Below, piece after piece: positions 43,872-55,898 of a stretch of DNA of 64,000 nucleotides. How positions within the stretch are numbered: the first letter of the stretch is position 1; every line of letters starts with the position of its first letter. The stretch lies in the NCBI RefSeq assembly GCF_023712105.1, contig NZ_JAMLJI010000002.1, forward strand, positions 682,001-746,000, given 5' to 3'. A model generated the notes under the pieces. The model saw only the letters and a program-made list of their open reading frames with translations, did no database searches and was not told the origin of the DNA. Source of the stretch: Larsenimonas suaedae. GTDB taxonomy: Bacteria > Pseudomonadota > Gammaproteobacteria > Pseudomonadales > Halomonadaceae. The translations under genes were made by a program, and so were the position numbers.

Positions 43872-44834
43872 TTACGCGTCGACCCCTGACGTCAGCCCCA
43901 TCGACTCCTCAAGCCCCAGTGCGATATTCATGCACTGTACTGCCGCGCCTGCGGCCCCTTTACCCAGGTTGTCCAGGCGAGCCATGAGCGTGAGTCGTTC
44001 ACCATTACCGAACACGAACAAATCCGCTCGGTTGGTATCGTTACATCCCTGAACGTCGAAAAAGCCCTGATCAAGATTGGTCGCATCGTCGTCGAACGCC
44101 ATCACTCGAATGAAGGGTTCGTCGCGATAGTGCATTTTGAGGGCCGAAACCACCGATTCCGGTGTTACACCACGCGCCATCTGACCGAGATGAAGCGGTA
44201 CGGTCACGGTCAGGCCTTTCAAAAAGTTTCCGACCACGGGCGTGAATACGGGCGCGGCCTCAAGATGCCCGTGCTGTGTCATCTCAGGCAAATGCTTGTG
44301 CATCGACCCAAGTGCGTACATTCGAGGACTTTGAAGCCTGGGATCACTGCTCGATTCATAGTCGGCAATCATCTGCTTGCCGCCGCCGCTGTAGCCTGTC
44401 AGTGAAAAGGCCGAAAGCGGCGTTGAGGCCGGCAAAAGTCCCGCCTCAACTAGCGGCCGCACCAACAGGATGAATGCGCTGGCGTGACATCCCGGGTTTG
44501 CAATACGCCGACTGCCTCGAATTGCCTCGCGCTGACCTCGCGTCAATTCCGGCAAACCATAGGCCCAGTCATTGTTTGTTCGAAAGGCCGTACTGGCATC
44601 GATGATGGTGGTATTGGGGTTGTCCAGCATGGCCACCGCCTCACGCGACGCATCATCCGGCAAACACAGAAAGGTCACATCGGATGCATTGATCAACCGT
44701 GCCCGTTCCCGGGCGTCGCGTCGCTGATCTTCATCGATTCGAAGGATTTCCAGATCATCACGCGCCTTGAGATAATCCATCAATCTGAGCCCTGCGGTAC
44801 CCGACTGACCATCCACGTACACTTTCGGTGCCAT
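43872..44834 (-). CDS. argC: N-acetyl-gamma-glutamyl-phosphate reductase, type 2
   Basis: An NADPH-dependent reductase of arginine synthesis. The 320 residues begin [22 protein letters not shown]; catalytic Cys is in [20 protein letters not shown], and the C-terminal [13 protein letters not shown] and [21 protein letters not shown] follow. Size and the early [10 protein letters not shown] loop place it in the shorter type 2 group rather than the type 1 enzyme of E. coli. I start at 44834; 17 further in-frame residues upstream lack support. It occupies the slot next to gyrB where Pseudomonas has lptA. Confidence 0.92.
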   Translation of the reverse strand: MAPKVYVDGQSGTAGLRLMDYLKARDDLEILRIDEDQRRDARERARLINASDVTFLCLPDDASREAVAMLDNPNTTIIDASTAFRTNNDWAYGLPELTRGQREAIRGSRRIANPGCHASAFILLVRPLVEAGLLPASTPLSAFSLTGYSGGGKQMIADYESSSDPRLQSPRMYALGSMHKHLPEMTQHGHLEAAPVFTPVVGNFLKGLTVTVPLHLGQMARGVTPESVVSALKMHYRDEPFIRVMAFDDDATNLDQGFFDVQGCNDTNRADLFVFGNGERLTLMARLDNLGKGAAGAAVQCMNIALGLEESMGLTSGVDA

Positions 44835-44930
44835 TACCTGACCTCTTTCAACCGGTTCGATTCGTTGTTGCTTATCATAACGCACCTGGCTCCATCACGC
44901 CGAGCGGCGTCATCGGCATTCAGCCTCTAC

Positions 44931-44957
44931 TAAAAAAAGCCGGCATAAGCCGGCTTT
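44931..44957 (-). terminator. Terminator of gyrB
   Basis: Stem AAAGCCGGC/GCCGGCTTT with a 4-base loop, followed by T7 in the minus direction. parS 6 lies between it and the gyrB stop. Confidence 0.9.
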
Positions 44958-44964
44958 CGATCGA

Positions 44965-44980
44965 TGTTTCACGTGAAACA
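44965..44980. other. parS: parS site 6, closest to the origin
   Basis: Exact TGTTTCACGTGAAACA, 7 bp past the gyrB stop codon. It is about 6.4 kb from the oriC region. Confidence 0.93.
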
Positions 44981-44987
44981 TCAGTCA

Positions 44988-47423
<2,436 letters not shown>

Positions 47424-48509
47424 TCACGCCGCCGTCAATCGTCCATCGCTGATGTGGAAATGCGCCATGTCCGTAGGCCCACGCCACACATCATCGAGCA
47501 AATGCCGATCAATGCCGGTAAGAAAAATCTGACATGTCATCTGTTCAAGAAGTCCGCAGAAGGCCTGCCGATGCGTCTCGTCCAGTTCGGCCGCCAGGTC
47601 GTCGATCAGATAAATGCACTGCCGCCCGGTGGCTTCTTCAAGCCAGTGCCCCTGCGCCAATTTCATGGCACTGACCACCAGTTTTTGCTGACCGCGAGAC
47701 AACACCTGCGCCGCCGGATATTTTCCAACCCGAAGACGAAGATCCGCGCGCTGCGGTCCTTGTTGGGTGAAGCCCATCTGCCGGTCGGTATCGATGCCTT
47801 GAGACAGCACGTCGTCCAGCGGTCGAGCCTTGTCCCACCCGCGGTAGTAGCGGAGCTGAAGCCCGGGCAGATCAACCAGTTCGGCCAAAATGCGCTCAAA
47901 CACCGGCCGAAAGGCCTGGATGTACTCCTGACGCATCTGATCAAGCCTTTGCCCCCAGCGGGCCAGCTCGGCGCTCCACACCGCGATGGCCTGACGGTCC
48001 ATTCTATCATGTCTTAAAAGCGCGTTCCGATGTTTCAACGCCCGACGCGTTGCTCGCCAGAGATCGAAAAATTCGGAATTGACGTGAAAGACGCCCCAAT
48101 CGAGAAACTCCCGCCGAGACGCAGGCGCCCCCTCGATCAAGCGAAAGGCATCCGGGTTGATCACCTGCATGGGCAGCTTTTCAGCAAGGGTGGCGATCCG
48201 GTCGACGCGCTCGCCGGCGACACGAAGCTCGACCCCATCACCGCTTCGCTGCCGGCGCACACCAAGCGGGACCGGCACTGTGCCGGCCAGCCGGCCGAAG
48301 ACAGTCAACCCGTCCGCCTCGTGATGGATCGCGTGCTTGAGCTGATGAGTGCGAAACGAGCGCGCCATCCCGAGAATGTGCAGCCCTTCCAACACGCTGG
48401 TCTTGCCGCTGCCATTGGCGCCGGTAATCAGGTTGATGTGGTCGCTGGGGGTGATGTCGATCGGCGCCAGATTGCGAAGGCCCGTACACCGAAACTGATC
48501 AAGGGGCAT
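47424..48509 (-). CDS. recF: DNA replication and repair protein RecF
   Basis: An SMC-like ATPase that loads RecA at gaps with RecO and RecR. The 361 residues begin MPLDQFRCTGLRNLAPI; Walker A GANGSGKTSVLEGLHILG (about 31-48) and the C-terminal LSRGQQKLVVSAMKLAQG signature and YLIDDLAAELDETHR Walker B are clear. The start at 48509 leaves a 64-bp gap after dnaN. Confidence 0.97.
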   Translation of the reverse strand: MPLDQFRCTGLRNLAPIDITPSDHINLITGANGSGKTSVLEGLHILGMARSFRTHQLKHAIHHEADGLTVFGRLAGTVPVPLGVRRQRSGDGVELRVAGERVDRIATLAEKLPMQVINPDAFRLIEGAPASRREFLDWGVFHVNSEFFDLWRATRRALKHRNALLRHDRMDRQAIAVWSAELARWGQRLDQMRQEYIQAFRPVFERILAELVDLPGLQLRYYRGWDKARPLDDVLSQGIDTDRQMGFTQQGPQRADLRLRVGKYPAAQVLSRGQQKLVVSAMKLAQGHWLEEATGRQCIYLIDDLAAELDETHRQAFCGLLEQMTCQIFLTGIDRHLLDDVWRGPTDMAHFHISDGRLTAA

Positions 48510-48573
48510 AGTGGCTCGAAAGGATAGAATCGCTTGGGATCGATCCGGCGGCGAACGCCGCCGGAGAAACACA

Positions 48574-49677
48574 TCAAAGGCGCATCGGCATGACCACGTA
48601 CAGCGCGTCGCTGCCGCCGGTGGCCTCCATGAGTGCGCTGGAGTTGGGATCGGACAGCGTCATCTGAACCTGCTCGGTGCCAAGCACACTCAAGACATCG
48701 ACCAGATACCCGACGTTGAACCCGATTTCAAGAGGCGCCCCGCTGTACTCGACAGAAACGATCTCTTCGGCTTCTTCCTGGTCGGGGTTGTTGGCCGTGA
48801 CCCGCAGCGTGCCCTCTTCCAGGTTCAATCGAACGCCTCGGTACTTCTCGTTCGAGAGGATCGCAGTACGCGACAGCACCTGGCGCAGCTCGGCCCGGTC
48901 GGCCATGAACTGCTTGTCACCGTTTTTCGGCACGACCCGCTCATAATCCGGGAACTTGCCGTCGACCAGTTTCGAGGTGAACGTGTAATTGCCCGTGCGC
49001 GCACGCAGATGGTTGTCACCGATGATCAGGGTCAGCGGCTCATCACTGTCGTCGAGCAAACGGGACAGCTCGATGACGCCCTTGCGGGGCAGGATCATCT
49101 TGGTTGGCGTCTCGAGTGCAAACTCGGCAGATTTTGCGCACATGGCCAACCGGTGGCCATCGGTTGCAACAGCGCGCACCAGTTGGTCGCTCAGATCGAT
49201 CAACATGCCATTGAGGTAATAGCGAACGTCCTGCTGCGCCATCGCAAAGGACGTCGCATCGATCAAGTGCTTGACCGTACCGCGAGTCAACGTGATTTCG
49301 GCCTTGCTCTGGCCTTCATCGATATTGGGAAACTCGGCAACCGGCAGCGTCGACAGCGTGAACCGGGAGCGCCCGGCCCGCACAATCGCACGGCTATCCT
49401 CGACCGTGACCGAGATCACCGAGCCTTCAGGCAGCGACTTGCAGATGTCCATCAGCTTGCGCGCGGGCACCGTGGCGCTGCCCGGCAGCTCCACCGAATC
49501 CGGTACGGTGCGCCCGACCAGCTCGACCTCAAGATCGGTGCCGGTCAGAGACAGCTCGTGCTCGTCAACGCTCAAAAGAACGTTCGACAACACCGGCAGC
49601 GTCTGACGACGTTCGACCACGCCCGCAACCAGAGTCAGCGGACGCAGCAGGGCTTCACGGGAAATGGAAAATTTCAT
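48574..49677 (-). CDS. dnaN: DNA polymerase III beta sliding clamp
   Basis: The processivity clamp. The 367 residues form three repeated clamp domains, seen in MKFSISREALLRPLTLVAGVVERRQTLPVLSN, LTRGTVKHLIDATSFAMAQQDVRYYLNGMLI and the C-terminal DALYVVMPMRL that forms part of the partner-binding groove. It is 59 bp after dnaA. Confidence 0.98.
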   Translation of the reverse strand: MKFSISREALLRPLTLVAGVVERRQTLPVLSNVLLSVDEHELSLTGTDLEVELVGRTVPDSVELPGSATVPARKLMDICKSLPEGSVISVTVEDSRAIVRAGRSRFTLSTLPVAEFPNIDEGQSKAEITLTRGTVKHLIDATSFAMAQQDVRYYLNGMLIDLSDQLVRAVATDGHRLAMCAKSAEFALETPTKMILPRKGVIELSRLLDDSDEPLTLIIGDNHLRARTGNYTFTSKLVDGKFPDYERVVPKNGDKQFMADRAELRQVLSRTAILSNEKYRGVRLNLEEGTLRVTANNPDQEEAEEIVSVEYSGAPLEIGFNVGYLVDVLSVLGTEQVQMTLSDPNSSALMEATGGSDALYVVMPMRL

Positions 49678-49736
49678 GAAACGTCACTCTTGTCGTGTGC
49701 AACATATAACGCGCGCAATACCTCAGTGCTGCGGCG

Positions 49737-51254
49737 TTAACTGGTCAGTAGCCGCATGAGGTTCTTGTAATCCTCACGAATGTCGGCGTTTTCGGTTTGA
49801 AGCTCGGCCACCTTGCGACACGCGTGCAGTACCGTTGTGTGGTCTCGACCACCGAACGCATCGCCGATTTCCGGCAGGCTATGATTGGTCAGCTCCTTGG
49901 CAAGTGCCATCGCAACCTGCCGGGGCCTTGCAATCGAGCGGGTGCGTCGCTTGGAATGCAGATCGGCCACCTTGATCTTGTAGTACTCGGCGACGGTGCG
50001 TTGGATATTATCAACGCCGACCTGCTTGTCCTGCAGGGCCAGCAGATCCTTGAGCGACTCACGGATAAATTCCTGATCGATGTGGCGACCGGTAAAGTGC
50101 GAGTCTGCGATGACCTTCTTGAGCGCGCCTTCGAGCTCACGCACGTTGGAGCGAATCTTCTGGGCAATGAAAAAGGCCGCATCGTGGGGCAGATCGACCT
50201 GAGCCTGGTCGGCCTTTTTCATCAAGATCGCCACCCGAGTCTCGAGCTCCGGCGGCTCGATCGCGACCGTTAGCCCCCACCCGAAACGAGACTTCAATCG
50301 CTCCTCCACACCGCTGATCTCCTTTGGATAGCGGTCGGAGGTCAAGATCATCTGCTGTCCGCCTTCAAGCAGCGCATTGAAGGTATAAAAGAACTCTTCC
50401 TGCGAGCGTTCCTTGCCGGCAAAGAACTGAATGTCATCGATCAGAAGCGCATCGACGCTTCGATAGAAGCGTTTGAAGTCGTTGATGGCATTGAGCTGAA
50501 GCGCCTTGACCATATCCGCCACGAAGCGCTCGGAGTGCAGATACACCACGCGAGCGTTATCACGGAGCCCCGCCAGGTGGTTACCGACCGCATGCATCAA
50601 GTGCGTCTTACCCAGGCCAACTCCGCCATACAGAAACAAGGGGTTATAAGCGCCCCCCGGGTTCTCGGCAACCTGGCGTGACGCCGCGCGCGCAAGCTGG
50701 TTCGACTTGCCCTCGACAAAGGTTTCAAAGGTGAAATTGGGGTTCAAGCCACTTTGGTGCTTGAGGCTGCCCTCGACCTGAACATGGCGCTCACCGCTCG
50801 AGGAGCGCTGGTTCTGACCGCTCACACTCGAGCCTGATGGCATTGCCGGCTCGCTGGCCGGCCGCGGAGCGTCCTGCCGGTTTGACATGTTCATGCGCCC
50901 GGCAGACGGCATCTTGGGCGGAACCGGCGCGGCCGGTGCGTCATCGTTTGACGTTCGCGTCGAACCTGTCGCTGCAGATGCCGCCGCAGGATTTGATACA
51001 CTGCGCCGGCTGCCGATGCCAAGGCTTACCTTGGGCGGCTTGCCCGGCGACAGTTCGCGCATCATTTCATTGATGCGCTTTAGATACTTGTCGTTGACCC
51101 AATCGCGCACGAACCGGTTGGGCGCAAGCAGCTCAACCTCGTTCGCATCTTCGACGGCCTCGGCCTGCAAGGGACGAATCCAGGTATTGAACTGCTGTGA
51201 GCTCAACTCGTCCTGCAGATAATCAAGGCATTTTTGCCACAAAGCGATAGACAC
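49737..51254 (-). CDS. dnaA: Chromosomal replication initiator protein DnaA
   Basis: It opens oriC. The 505 residues show domain I ([30 protein letters not shown]), a long Pro/Ser/Ala-rich domain II linker (about 80-165), the AAA+ domain III with [16 protein letters not shown] Walker A and [16 protein letters not shown] Walker B, and domain IV with the DnaA-box-binding [15 protein letters not shown]. Translation starts at a GTG (51254), as in Pseudomonas. It heads the dnaA-dnaN-recF-gyrB operon. Confidence 0.98.
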   Translation of the reverse strand: MSIALWQKCLDYLQDELSSQQFNTWIRPLQAEAVEDANEVELLAPNRFVRDWVNDKYLKRINEMMRELSPGKPPKVSLGIGSRRSVSNPAAASAATGSTRTSNDDAPAAPVPPKMPSAGRMNMSNRQDAPRPASEPAMPSGSSVSGQNQRSSSGERHVQVEGSLKHQSGLNPNFTFETFVEGKSNQLARAASRQVAENPGGAYNPLFLYGGVGLGKTHLMHAVGNHLAGLRDNARVVYLHSERFVADMVKALQLNAINDFKRFYRSVDALLIDDIQFFAGKERSQEEFFYTFNALLEGGQQMILTSDRYPKEISGVEERLKSRFGWGLTVAIEPPELETRVAILMKKADQAQVDLPHDAAFFIAQKIRSNVRELEGALKKVIADSHFTGRHIDQEFIRESLKDLLALQDKQVGVDNIQRTVAEYYKIKVADLHSKRRTRSIARPRQVAMALAKELTNHSLPEIGDAFGGRDHTTVLHACRKVAELQTENADIREDYKNLMRLLTS

Positions 51255-51312
51255 ACGACCTCACCAGGGTTTGACCGATGCAAAGCCGGCATTGTAGCGA
51301 TTCACACCCAGG

Positions 51313-51321
51313 TTATCCACA
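51313..51321 (+). promoter_or_regulatory. DnaA box 1
   Basis: Perfect TTATCCACA. Confidence 0.85.
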
Positions 51322-51344
51322 TCCCGTCATGTGCCGACTCGGGG

Positions 51345-51353
51345 TGTGGATAA
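51345..51353 (-). promoter_or_regulatory. DnaA box 2
   Basis: Perfect TTATCCACA on the minus strand, 23 bp from box 1 and facing it, next to the AT-rich tract. Confidence 0.85.
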
Positions 51354-51536
51354 TTAATTTGGAAACAACCTTATGATTCTGCTAACAATCCTTGGACTTA
51401 CAAACGCACCCTTTTAGAGTTTTCCTTTTTTAGTGCACAAAACTGTCCACAGGGGCTGAGCGCCAGAGCGTACTGAATACGCGCCTTTCAGCGGAAAAAA
51501 TCACGTATCGATCAGTGAATTAACGGTGAATTAAAA

Positions 51537-51565
51537 TTGCACGGCTGCGCCTAATTCACTAGAAT
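51537..51565 (+). promoter_or_regulatory. Promoter of rpmH-rnpA
   Basis: TTGCAC (51537-51542) and TAGAAT (51560-51565) are 17 bp apart, 81 bp before rpmH. Two GTGAATTAA copies 11 bp apart (51515 and 51526) lie just upstream, and an inverted TAATTCAC (51552-51559) lies in the spacer. Confidence 0.7.
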
Positions 51566-51646
51566 CCTCGCCCTTGATCGGAATTTGCAAAAAGCAAGTG
51601 CCGCTAATCACCTGTTTTCATACCAACCACTTCCTGGGAATCAGCT

Positions 51647-51781
51647 ATGAAACGTACATTTCAGCCCAGCGTCCTCAAACGCAAGCGCAACCACGGTTTC
51701 CGTGCCCGCATGGCAACCAAAAACGGCCGTCAGGTCATCGCTCGTCGTCGTGCGAAAGGTCGCAAGCGCCTCAGCGCTTAA
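51647..51781 (+). CDS. rpmH: 50S ribosomal protein L34
   Basis: A 44-residue, very basic ribosomal protein ([19 protein letters not shown] at the start, [12 protein letters not shown] at the end), exact family length. It was too short to stand out by length but is unmistakable by sequence and position between oriC and rnpA. Confidence 0.98.
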   Translation: MKRTFQPSVLKRKRNHGFRARMATKNGRQVIARRRAKGRKRLSA

Positions 51782-51792
51782 TCGGTCCCTGG

Positions 51793-52173
51793 ATGGAGTC
51801 GCATGGTTTTGCACGCGCTCTAAGGCTGCTCAGCAGCCGAGAGTATCAGCACGTATTCGATAATGCGTGTTACAAGGTGCATGGCAAAGGCGTTCTCGCC
51901 CTCGCCTTCCCCAATGATTTGAACCATGCCCGTGTGGGAATGGTTTTTAGCAAGAAAACCATGCGTCGCGCCGTTGACCGAAACCGATTGAAACGTCTGA
52001 CACGCGAATCCATTCGCCTTCGTCAGCATTGGCTCCCCGCTGTGGATATCGTAGTTCTTTCCAAGCGTGGTGTTGCAGACCTGGACAACGAGACCCTCAA
52101 GCGCCAGTTTCACGGCATGTGGAGGCGACTCGAACAGGACGTCAAACGGAACCGTTCGAAAAAGTCCGCTTGA
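51793..52173 (+). CDS. rnpA: Ribonuclease P protein component
   Basis: The protein cofactor of RNase P, which trims tRNA 5' leaders. The 126 residues contain the conserved FARALRLLSSREYQHVFD, the VGMVFSKKTMRRAVDRNRLKRLTRESIR signature with its RNR motif, and DIVVLSKRGVADL. The start at 51793 is 11 bp after rpmH. A much longer reading frame runs upstream through rpmH but has no biological support. Confidence 0.96.
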   Translation: MESHGFARALRLLSSREYQHVFDNACYKVHGKGVLALAFPNDLNHARVGMVFSKKTMRRAVDRNRLKRLTRESIRLRQHWLPAVDIVVLSKRGVADLDNETLKRQFHGMWRRLEQDVKRNRSKKSA

Positions 52174-52215
52174 TTATGCGAGTACGAAGGTCATGGCCAC
52201 AAGACGTCAGAGACT

Positions 52216-52253
52216 CCGCCCGACCAGCATGTTGCAATGACTGGCTCGGGCGG
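52216..52253 (+). other. Stable hairpin between rnpA and yidC
   Basis: The arms CCGCCCGACCAG and CTGG-C-TCGGGCGG pair over 12 bp with one bulge and a 13-base loop, followed by TTCTTC. It lies in the 127-bp gap where most relatives carry yidD. It could be a weak terminator, an attenuator or a processing site. Confidence 0.5.
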
Positions 52254-52300
52254 TTCTTCGTCTGGACCCGACATACACACCCTTACCGGGCAAAACACGC

Positions 52301-53965
52301 ATGGATCTGAAACGACTCCTTTTCGTGATACCTCTCGCCGTGGTGACCTACCTCATGGTCATCCAGTGGAATCAGGACTATCACCAGCCCAAGACACCGC
52401 AGCCCGAAACGCCGGCGCTTGCAAGCCAGGGCAGCGACGCCAAGCAGTCCAATAGCCTCGATGCACCGTCAACGACCGATGAACTGAGCGTAGACGCGAC
52501 CAAGGAGCCTGCCTCCTCCGGCAGCAGCAAGCTGATTTCCGTCGACACCGACGTTTTGAATCTGCGCATCGATCCTCGTGGCGGCGACATCGTCTACGCC
52601 TCACTGCCCAGGCACACCCAGCAACTCGGCGGCAATCAGCCCTTTGTGCTGCTCGCCAACGAACAGGCCATGAACTATGTGGCCAAGTCCGGGCTCGAGC
52701 TCAGCAATCACAAGGGCCGGATCACCTTCTCGCCCGAGAAGACGGCCTACCGCTTGAGCGATGAAGAGAAGACCCTGACCGTGGACCTGAAGGCCACGCT
52801 CAAGGGCCTCGACATCACCAAGCGGTTCACCTTCGAGCGCGACAGCTACGAAGTGAAGGTGGACTACCTGGTCAGAAACGGTGGCACGCAGCCGGTTTCG
52901 GCGCGCTTCATCGGTCAGCTCGTTCGTGACAACAGCGACGACCCGACCAGCGGCGCCGGTGTTGGCATGCACTCCTATCTGGGTGCGGCGTTCTCAACGA
53001 CCGAAGAGCCTTACCAGAAAGTCAGTTTCGAAGACATCAAGGAAGGCAACTTCAAGCGCACCGAGAGCGAGGGTGGCTGGGTCGCGATCATCCAGCACTA
53101 CTTTGTCGCCGCCTGGGTGCCTGACGCCAAGCAGCAGAACCTGTTCTACGCCACCGAAGACAGCCAGAACCGCAACGTCGCCGCCTTCGCGAGCCCCAAT
53201 ACGCAGATCGGCGCGGGCGAGGAAGCGACGCTTGACGCCTCACTCTACGCCGGGCCGAAGATTCATGAGCGCCTGGAAGCGATCGCACCCAAGCTCGACC
53301 GCACCATCGATTTCGGCTGGCTGTGGTTTTTGGCGACCCCGCTGTTTCTGGTCCTGAAGTTCATCCATGGACTCATCGGCAACTGGGGCTGGTCGATCAT
53401 CCTGTTGACCTGCTTCGTCAAGGCCGTGCTTTTCCCGCTGTCGGCCAAGGCCTACAAGTCGATGGCCAAGATGCGCAAGATGCAGCCCGAGATGCAGCGC
53501 ATCAAGGAAGCGCATGGCGATGATCGCCAGAAGATGTCGCAGGAAATGATGAAGTTCTACCAGAAGGAGAAGATCAATCCGCTGGGCGGATGTCTCCCGA
53601 TGGTCATTCAGATGCCGGTCTTCATCGCGCTCTACTGGATGCTGATGGAGTCCATCGAACTGCGTCATGCGCCGTTCATGCTCTGGATTCACGATCTTTC
53701 CGCGCAGGATCCCTACTTCATCCTGCCGATTCTGATGGGTCTGTCGATGTTCGTGCAGCAGCAGCTGAACCCGACGCCCCCCGACCCCACTCAGGCCAAG
53801 ATCATGAAGATGCTGCCGATCATCTTCACGTTCTTCTTCCTGTGGTTCCCGGCGGGTCTGGTCCTTTACTGGATCACCAACAACTGCCTGTCGATCGCGC
53901 AGCAGTACTACGTGACGCGCCAGATCGAAAAGCAGGATCAGAAGAAGCAGGAAATCAGCAAGTAA
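52301..53965 (+). CDS. yidC: Membrane protein insertase YidC
   Basis: It inserts and folds inner-membrane proteins alone or with SecYEG. The 554 residues have an N-terminal membrane helix (LLFVIPLAVVTYLMVIQW), a large periplasmic beta domain (about 60-330) and five C-terminal helices with the conserved hydrophilic-groove arginine region, PLSAKAYKSMAKMRKMQPEM and GGCLPMVIQMPVFIALYWML. It ends at a clear terminator, so mnmE is not co-transcribed. Confidence 0.97.
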   Translation: MDLKRLLFVIPLAVVTYLMVIQWNQDYHQPKTPQPETPALASQGSDAKQSNSLDAPSTTDELSVDATKEPASSGSSKLISVDTDVLNLRIDPRGGDIVYASLPRHTQQLGGNQPFVLLANEQAMNYVAKSGLELSNHKGRITFSPEKTAYRLSDEEKTLTVDLKATLKGLDITKRFTFERDSYEVKVDYLVRNGGTQPVSARFIGQLVRDNSDDPTSGAGVGMHSYLGAAFSTTEEPYQKVSFEDIKEGNFKRTESEGGWVAIIQHYFVAAWVPDAKQQNLFYATEDSQNRNVAAFASPNTQIGAGEEATLDASLYAGPKIHERLEAIAPKLDRTIDFGWLWFLATPLFLVLKFIHGLIGNWGWSIILLTCFVKAVLFPLSAKAYKSMAKMRKMQPEMQRIKEAHGDDRQKMSQEMMKFYQKEKINPLGGCLPMVIQMPVFIALYWMLMESIELRHAPFMLWIHDLSAQDPYFILPILMGLSMFVQQQLNPTPPDPTQAKIMKMLPIIFTFFFLWFPAGLVLYWITNNCLSIAQQYYVTRQIEKQDQKKQEISK

Positions 53966-53982
53966 GTGCACTTGCCCGCATG

Positions 53983-54010
53983 AAACGCCCTCGCTTGCGA
54001 GGGCGTTTTT
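53983..54010 (+). terminator. Terminator of the rpmH-rnpA-yidC unit
   Basis: Perfect stem AAACGCCCTCGC/GCGAGGGCGTTT with a 2-base centre, followed by T's, 18 bp past the yidC stop. Confidence 0.9.
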
Positions 54011-54177
54011 GTATGTAGCAGAAGGCCCGTGGATCAACCGGGCCTATACTGCGAGCACGCAGTCGCGGCAAGAAGGCTTGAACGCCGTTATCGGCGGGCA
54101 GGCACATCGACGTCATGACGACCCTGATACACTTGACGCGACATGACGCAGACACGCCCTCACCAAAGGAATGCATG

Positions 54178-55842
54178 ATGAGTATCGATCCCAATGCCGG
54201 GCACGCGCCCAAGGAAGACCAGCTTGCCAATCTGCCGCGCCTGGTCGCGCGCTATTACAGCGAGCGCCCCGACGCATCGAACCCCGCTCAGCAGGTCTCC
54301 TTCGGCACTTCCGGCCATCGCGGTTCGTCGCTGAAAACCAGTTTCAACGAATGGCACATCCTGGCCACCACCCAGGCCATCTGTGACTACCGGTATAACG
54401 AAAGCATCGGTGGCCCGCTGTTCATTGGCATGGACACACACGCCCTGTCCGAGCCGGCCTTCATTTCCGCACTGGAAGTATTGGCGGCCAATGGCGTTGA
54501 GGTCCGTATCGACGCAGGCTGTGAGGAAACCGGTGGTGAACCCGGCTACACGCCGACTCCTGCCGTATCGAATGCCATCCTGAACCACAATGACGGCCTC
54601 ATCACCGGCCTTGCCGATGGCATCGTAATCACGCCATCCCACAATCCGCCGACGGATGGGGGCTTCAAGTACAACCCCACCAACGGCGGCCCTGCCGGCG
54701 GCGACATCACCAAGTGGATTCAAAATCGCGCCAACGAGCTGCTCGAAGCCGAACTCGAAGGCGTCAGACGCATCAGCTATCAGGAAGCGCTCGAGGCACC
54801 GACCACCCAACCCTTCGATTTCATCGACAGTTATATCCAGGGCCTGGATAAGGTCATCGACATGGACGCCATCCGCAAGAGCGGTCGGACGTTCGCAGTC
54901 GACCCGCTCGGCGGCGCCGGTGTCCACTACTGGCCGCGCATTGCCAAGCACTTTGATCTGCCGCTCGAGGTGCTCTCTACCACCGTCGATCCGACCTTCC
55001 GCTTCATGCGCCTGGACTGGGACGGCAAGATCCGCATGGACTGCTCGTCGCCCCATGCCATGGCCGGGCTGATCGAAAACAAGGACCGCTTCGACGTGTC
55101 GTTTGCCTGTGACACCGACCATGACCGTCACGGCATCGTCACGCGCTCCAACGGCCTGATGAACCCCAACCACTATCTGGCGGTCGCCATCGAGTACCTG
55201 TTCACGCACCGACCGAACTGGGGTGAACAGATGGCCATCGGCAAGACGCTGGTGTCCTCCTCCATGATCGACCGTGTCGCCGAGGGTCTTGGCCGAACGG
55301 TCACCGAGGTGCCCGTCGGCTTCAAGTGGTTTGTCGACGGCCTGATCGAAGGCACGCTCGGCTTCGGCGGTGAAGAATCGGCTGGCGCCTCCTTCCAGAC
55401 GTTTGATGGCAAGGCGTGGTCAACCGACAAGGACGGCATCATTCTCGGGCTTCTGGCGGCCGAGATTACTGCTGTCACCGGCGACGACCCGGGTGAGCGT
55501 TACAAGAAGCTGACCGATAAGTACGGTGCACCGGTTTATGAGCGTATCGACGCCCCGGCCGACCGCGAACAGAAAGCCATGCTTGGCAAGCTGACGCCGG
55601 AACAGGTGACCGCCGATACGCTCGCGGGCCACCCCATCACCCGAATTCTGACCGAAGCACCGGGCAACGGTGCTGCCATCGGCGGACTCAAGGTGGAAAC
55701 CGATGCGGGCTGGTTCGCCGCACGGCCTTCCGGCACTGAAGACGTCTACAAGATCTACGCGGAAAGCTTCGAAGGCGAAGCGCACTTGAAGCAGCTTCAA
55801 AAGGAGGCCAAGGCGCTGGTCGACGGCGTGTTGGCCGGCTGA
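54178..55842 (+). CDS. pgm: Phosphoglucomutase (alpha-D-glucose-phosphate specific)
   Basis: It interconverts glucose 1- and 6-phosphate, feeding UDP-glucose and polysaccharide synthesis. The 554 residues contain [21 protein letters not shown], the phosphoserine loop [17 protein letters not shown], the metal loop [11 protein letters not shown], and the sugar and phosphate loops [11 protein letters not shown] and [22 protein letters not shown] at 54165-54170 supports ATG 54178 (or 54175). It lies between yidC and mnmE, which are neighbours in most gammaproteobacteria. The glucose supply fits the WaaE-type glucosyltransferase in the window. Confidence 0.96.
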   Translation: MSIDPNAGHAPKEDQLANLPRLVARYYSERPDASNPAQQVSFGTSGHRGSSLKTSFNEWHILATTQAICDYRYNESIGGPLFIGMDTHALSEPAFISALEVLAANGVEVRIDAGCEETGGEPGYTPTPAVSNAILNHNDGLITGLADGIVITPSHNPPTDGGFKYNPTNGGPAGGDITKWIQNRANELLEAELEGVRRISYQEALEAPTTQPFDFIDSYIQGLDKVIDMDAIRKSGRTFAVDPLGGAGVHYWPRIAKHFDLPLEVLSTTVDPTFRFMRLDWDGKIRMDCSSPHAMAGLIENKDRFDVSFACDTDHDRHGIVTRSNGLMNPNHYLAVAIEYLFTHRPNWGEQMAIGKTLVSSSMIDRVAEGLGRTVTEVPVGFKWFVDGLIEGTLGFGGEESAGASFQTFDGKAWSTDKDGIILGLLAAEITAVTGDDPGERYKKLTDKYGAPVYERIDAPADREQKAMLGKLTPEQVTADTLAGHPITRILTEAPGNGAAIGGLKVETDAGWFAARPSGTEDVYKIYAESFEGEAHLKQLQKEAKALVDGVLAG

Positions 55843-55863
55843 CGCCTATTGCGCTTGCAAATG

Positions 55864-55895
55864 AAAAAAGCCGGCACCGAGTGCCGGCTTTTTTT
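55864..55895. terminator. Bidirectional terminator between pgm and the flavin reductase gene
   Basis: Stem AAAAAAGCCGGCAC/GTGCCGGCTTTTTT with a CGA loop in the convergent gap. Confidence 0.92.
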
Positions 55896-55898
55896 GGC

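Larger units (their letters stand above)
51255..51536. other. oriC: Replication origin region (oriC)
   Basis: The gap between dnaA and rpmH contains a perfect DnaA box TTATCCACA (51313-51321), its exact inverse TGTGGATAA (51345-51353), a weaker CTGTCCACA (51443-51451) and an AT-rich tract (about 51352-51435). Pseudomonads also have oriC in this gap. Only two perfect boxes are visible, so part of the origin may lie elsewhere, for example within dnaA or dnaN. Confidence 0.8.

Noticed and set aside
51574-51792. Long upstream extension of rnpA
   Set aside because: It would read through rpmH out of frame. RnpA homology begins at 51793.
52029-52310. Frame overlapping rnpA and yidC as a possible yidD
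   Set aside because: Its translation lacks the YidD cysteine-rich pattern and amphipathic start. It is out-of-frame rnpA plus the hairpin.
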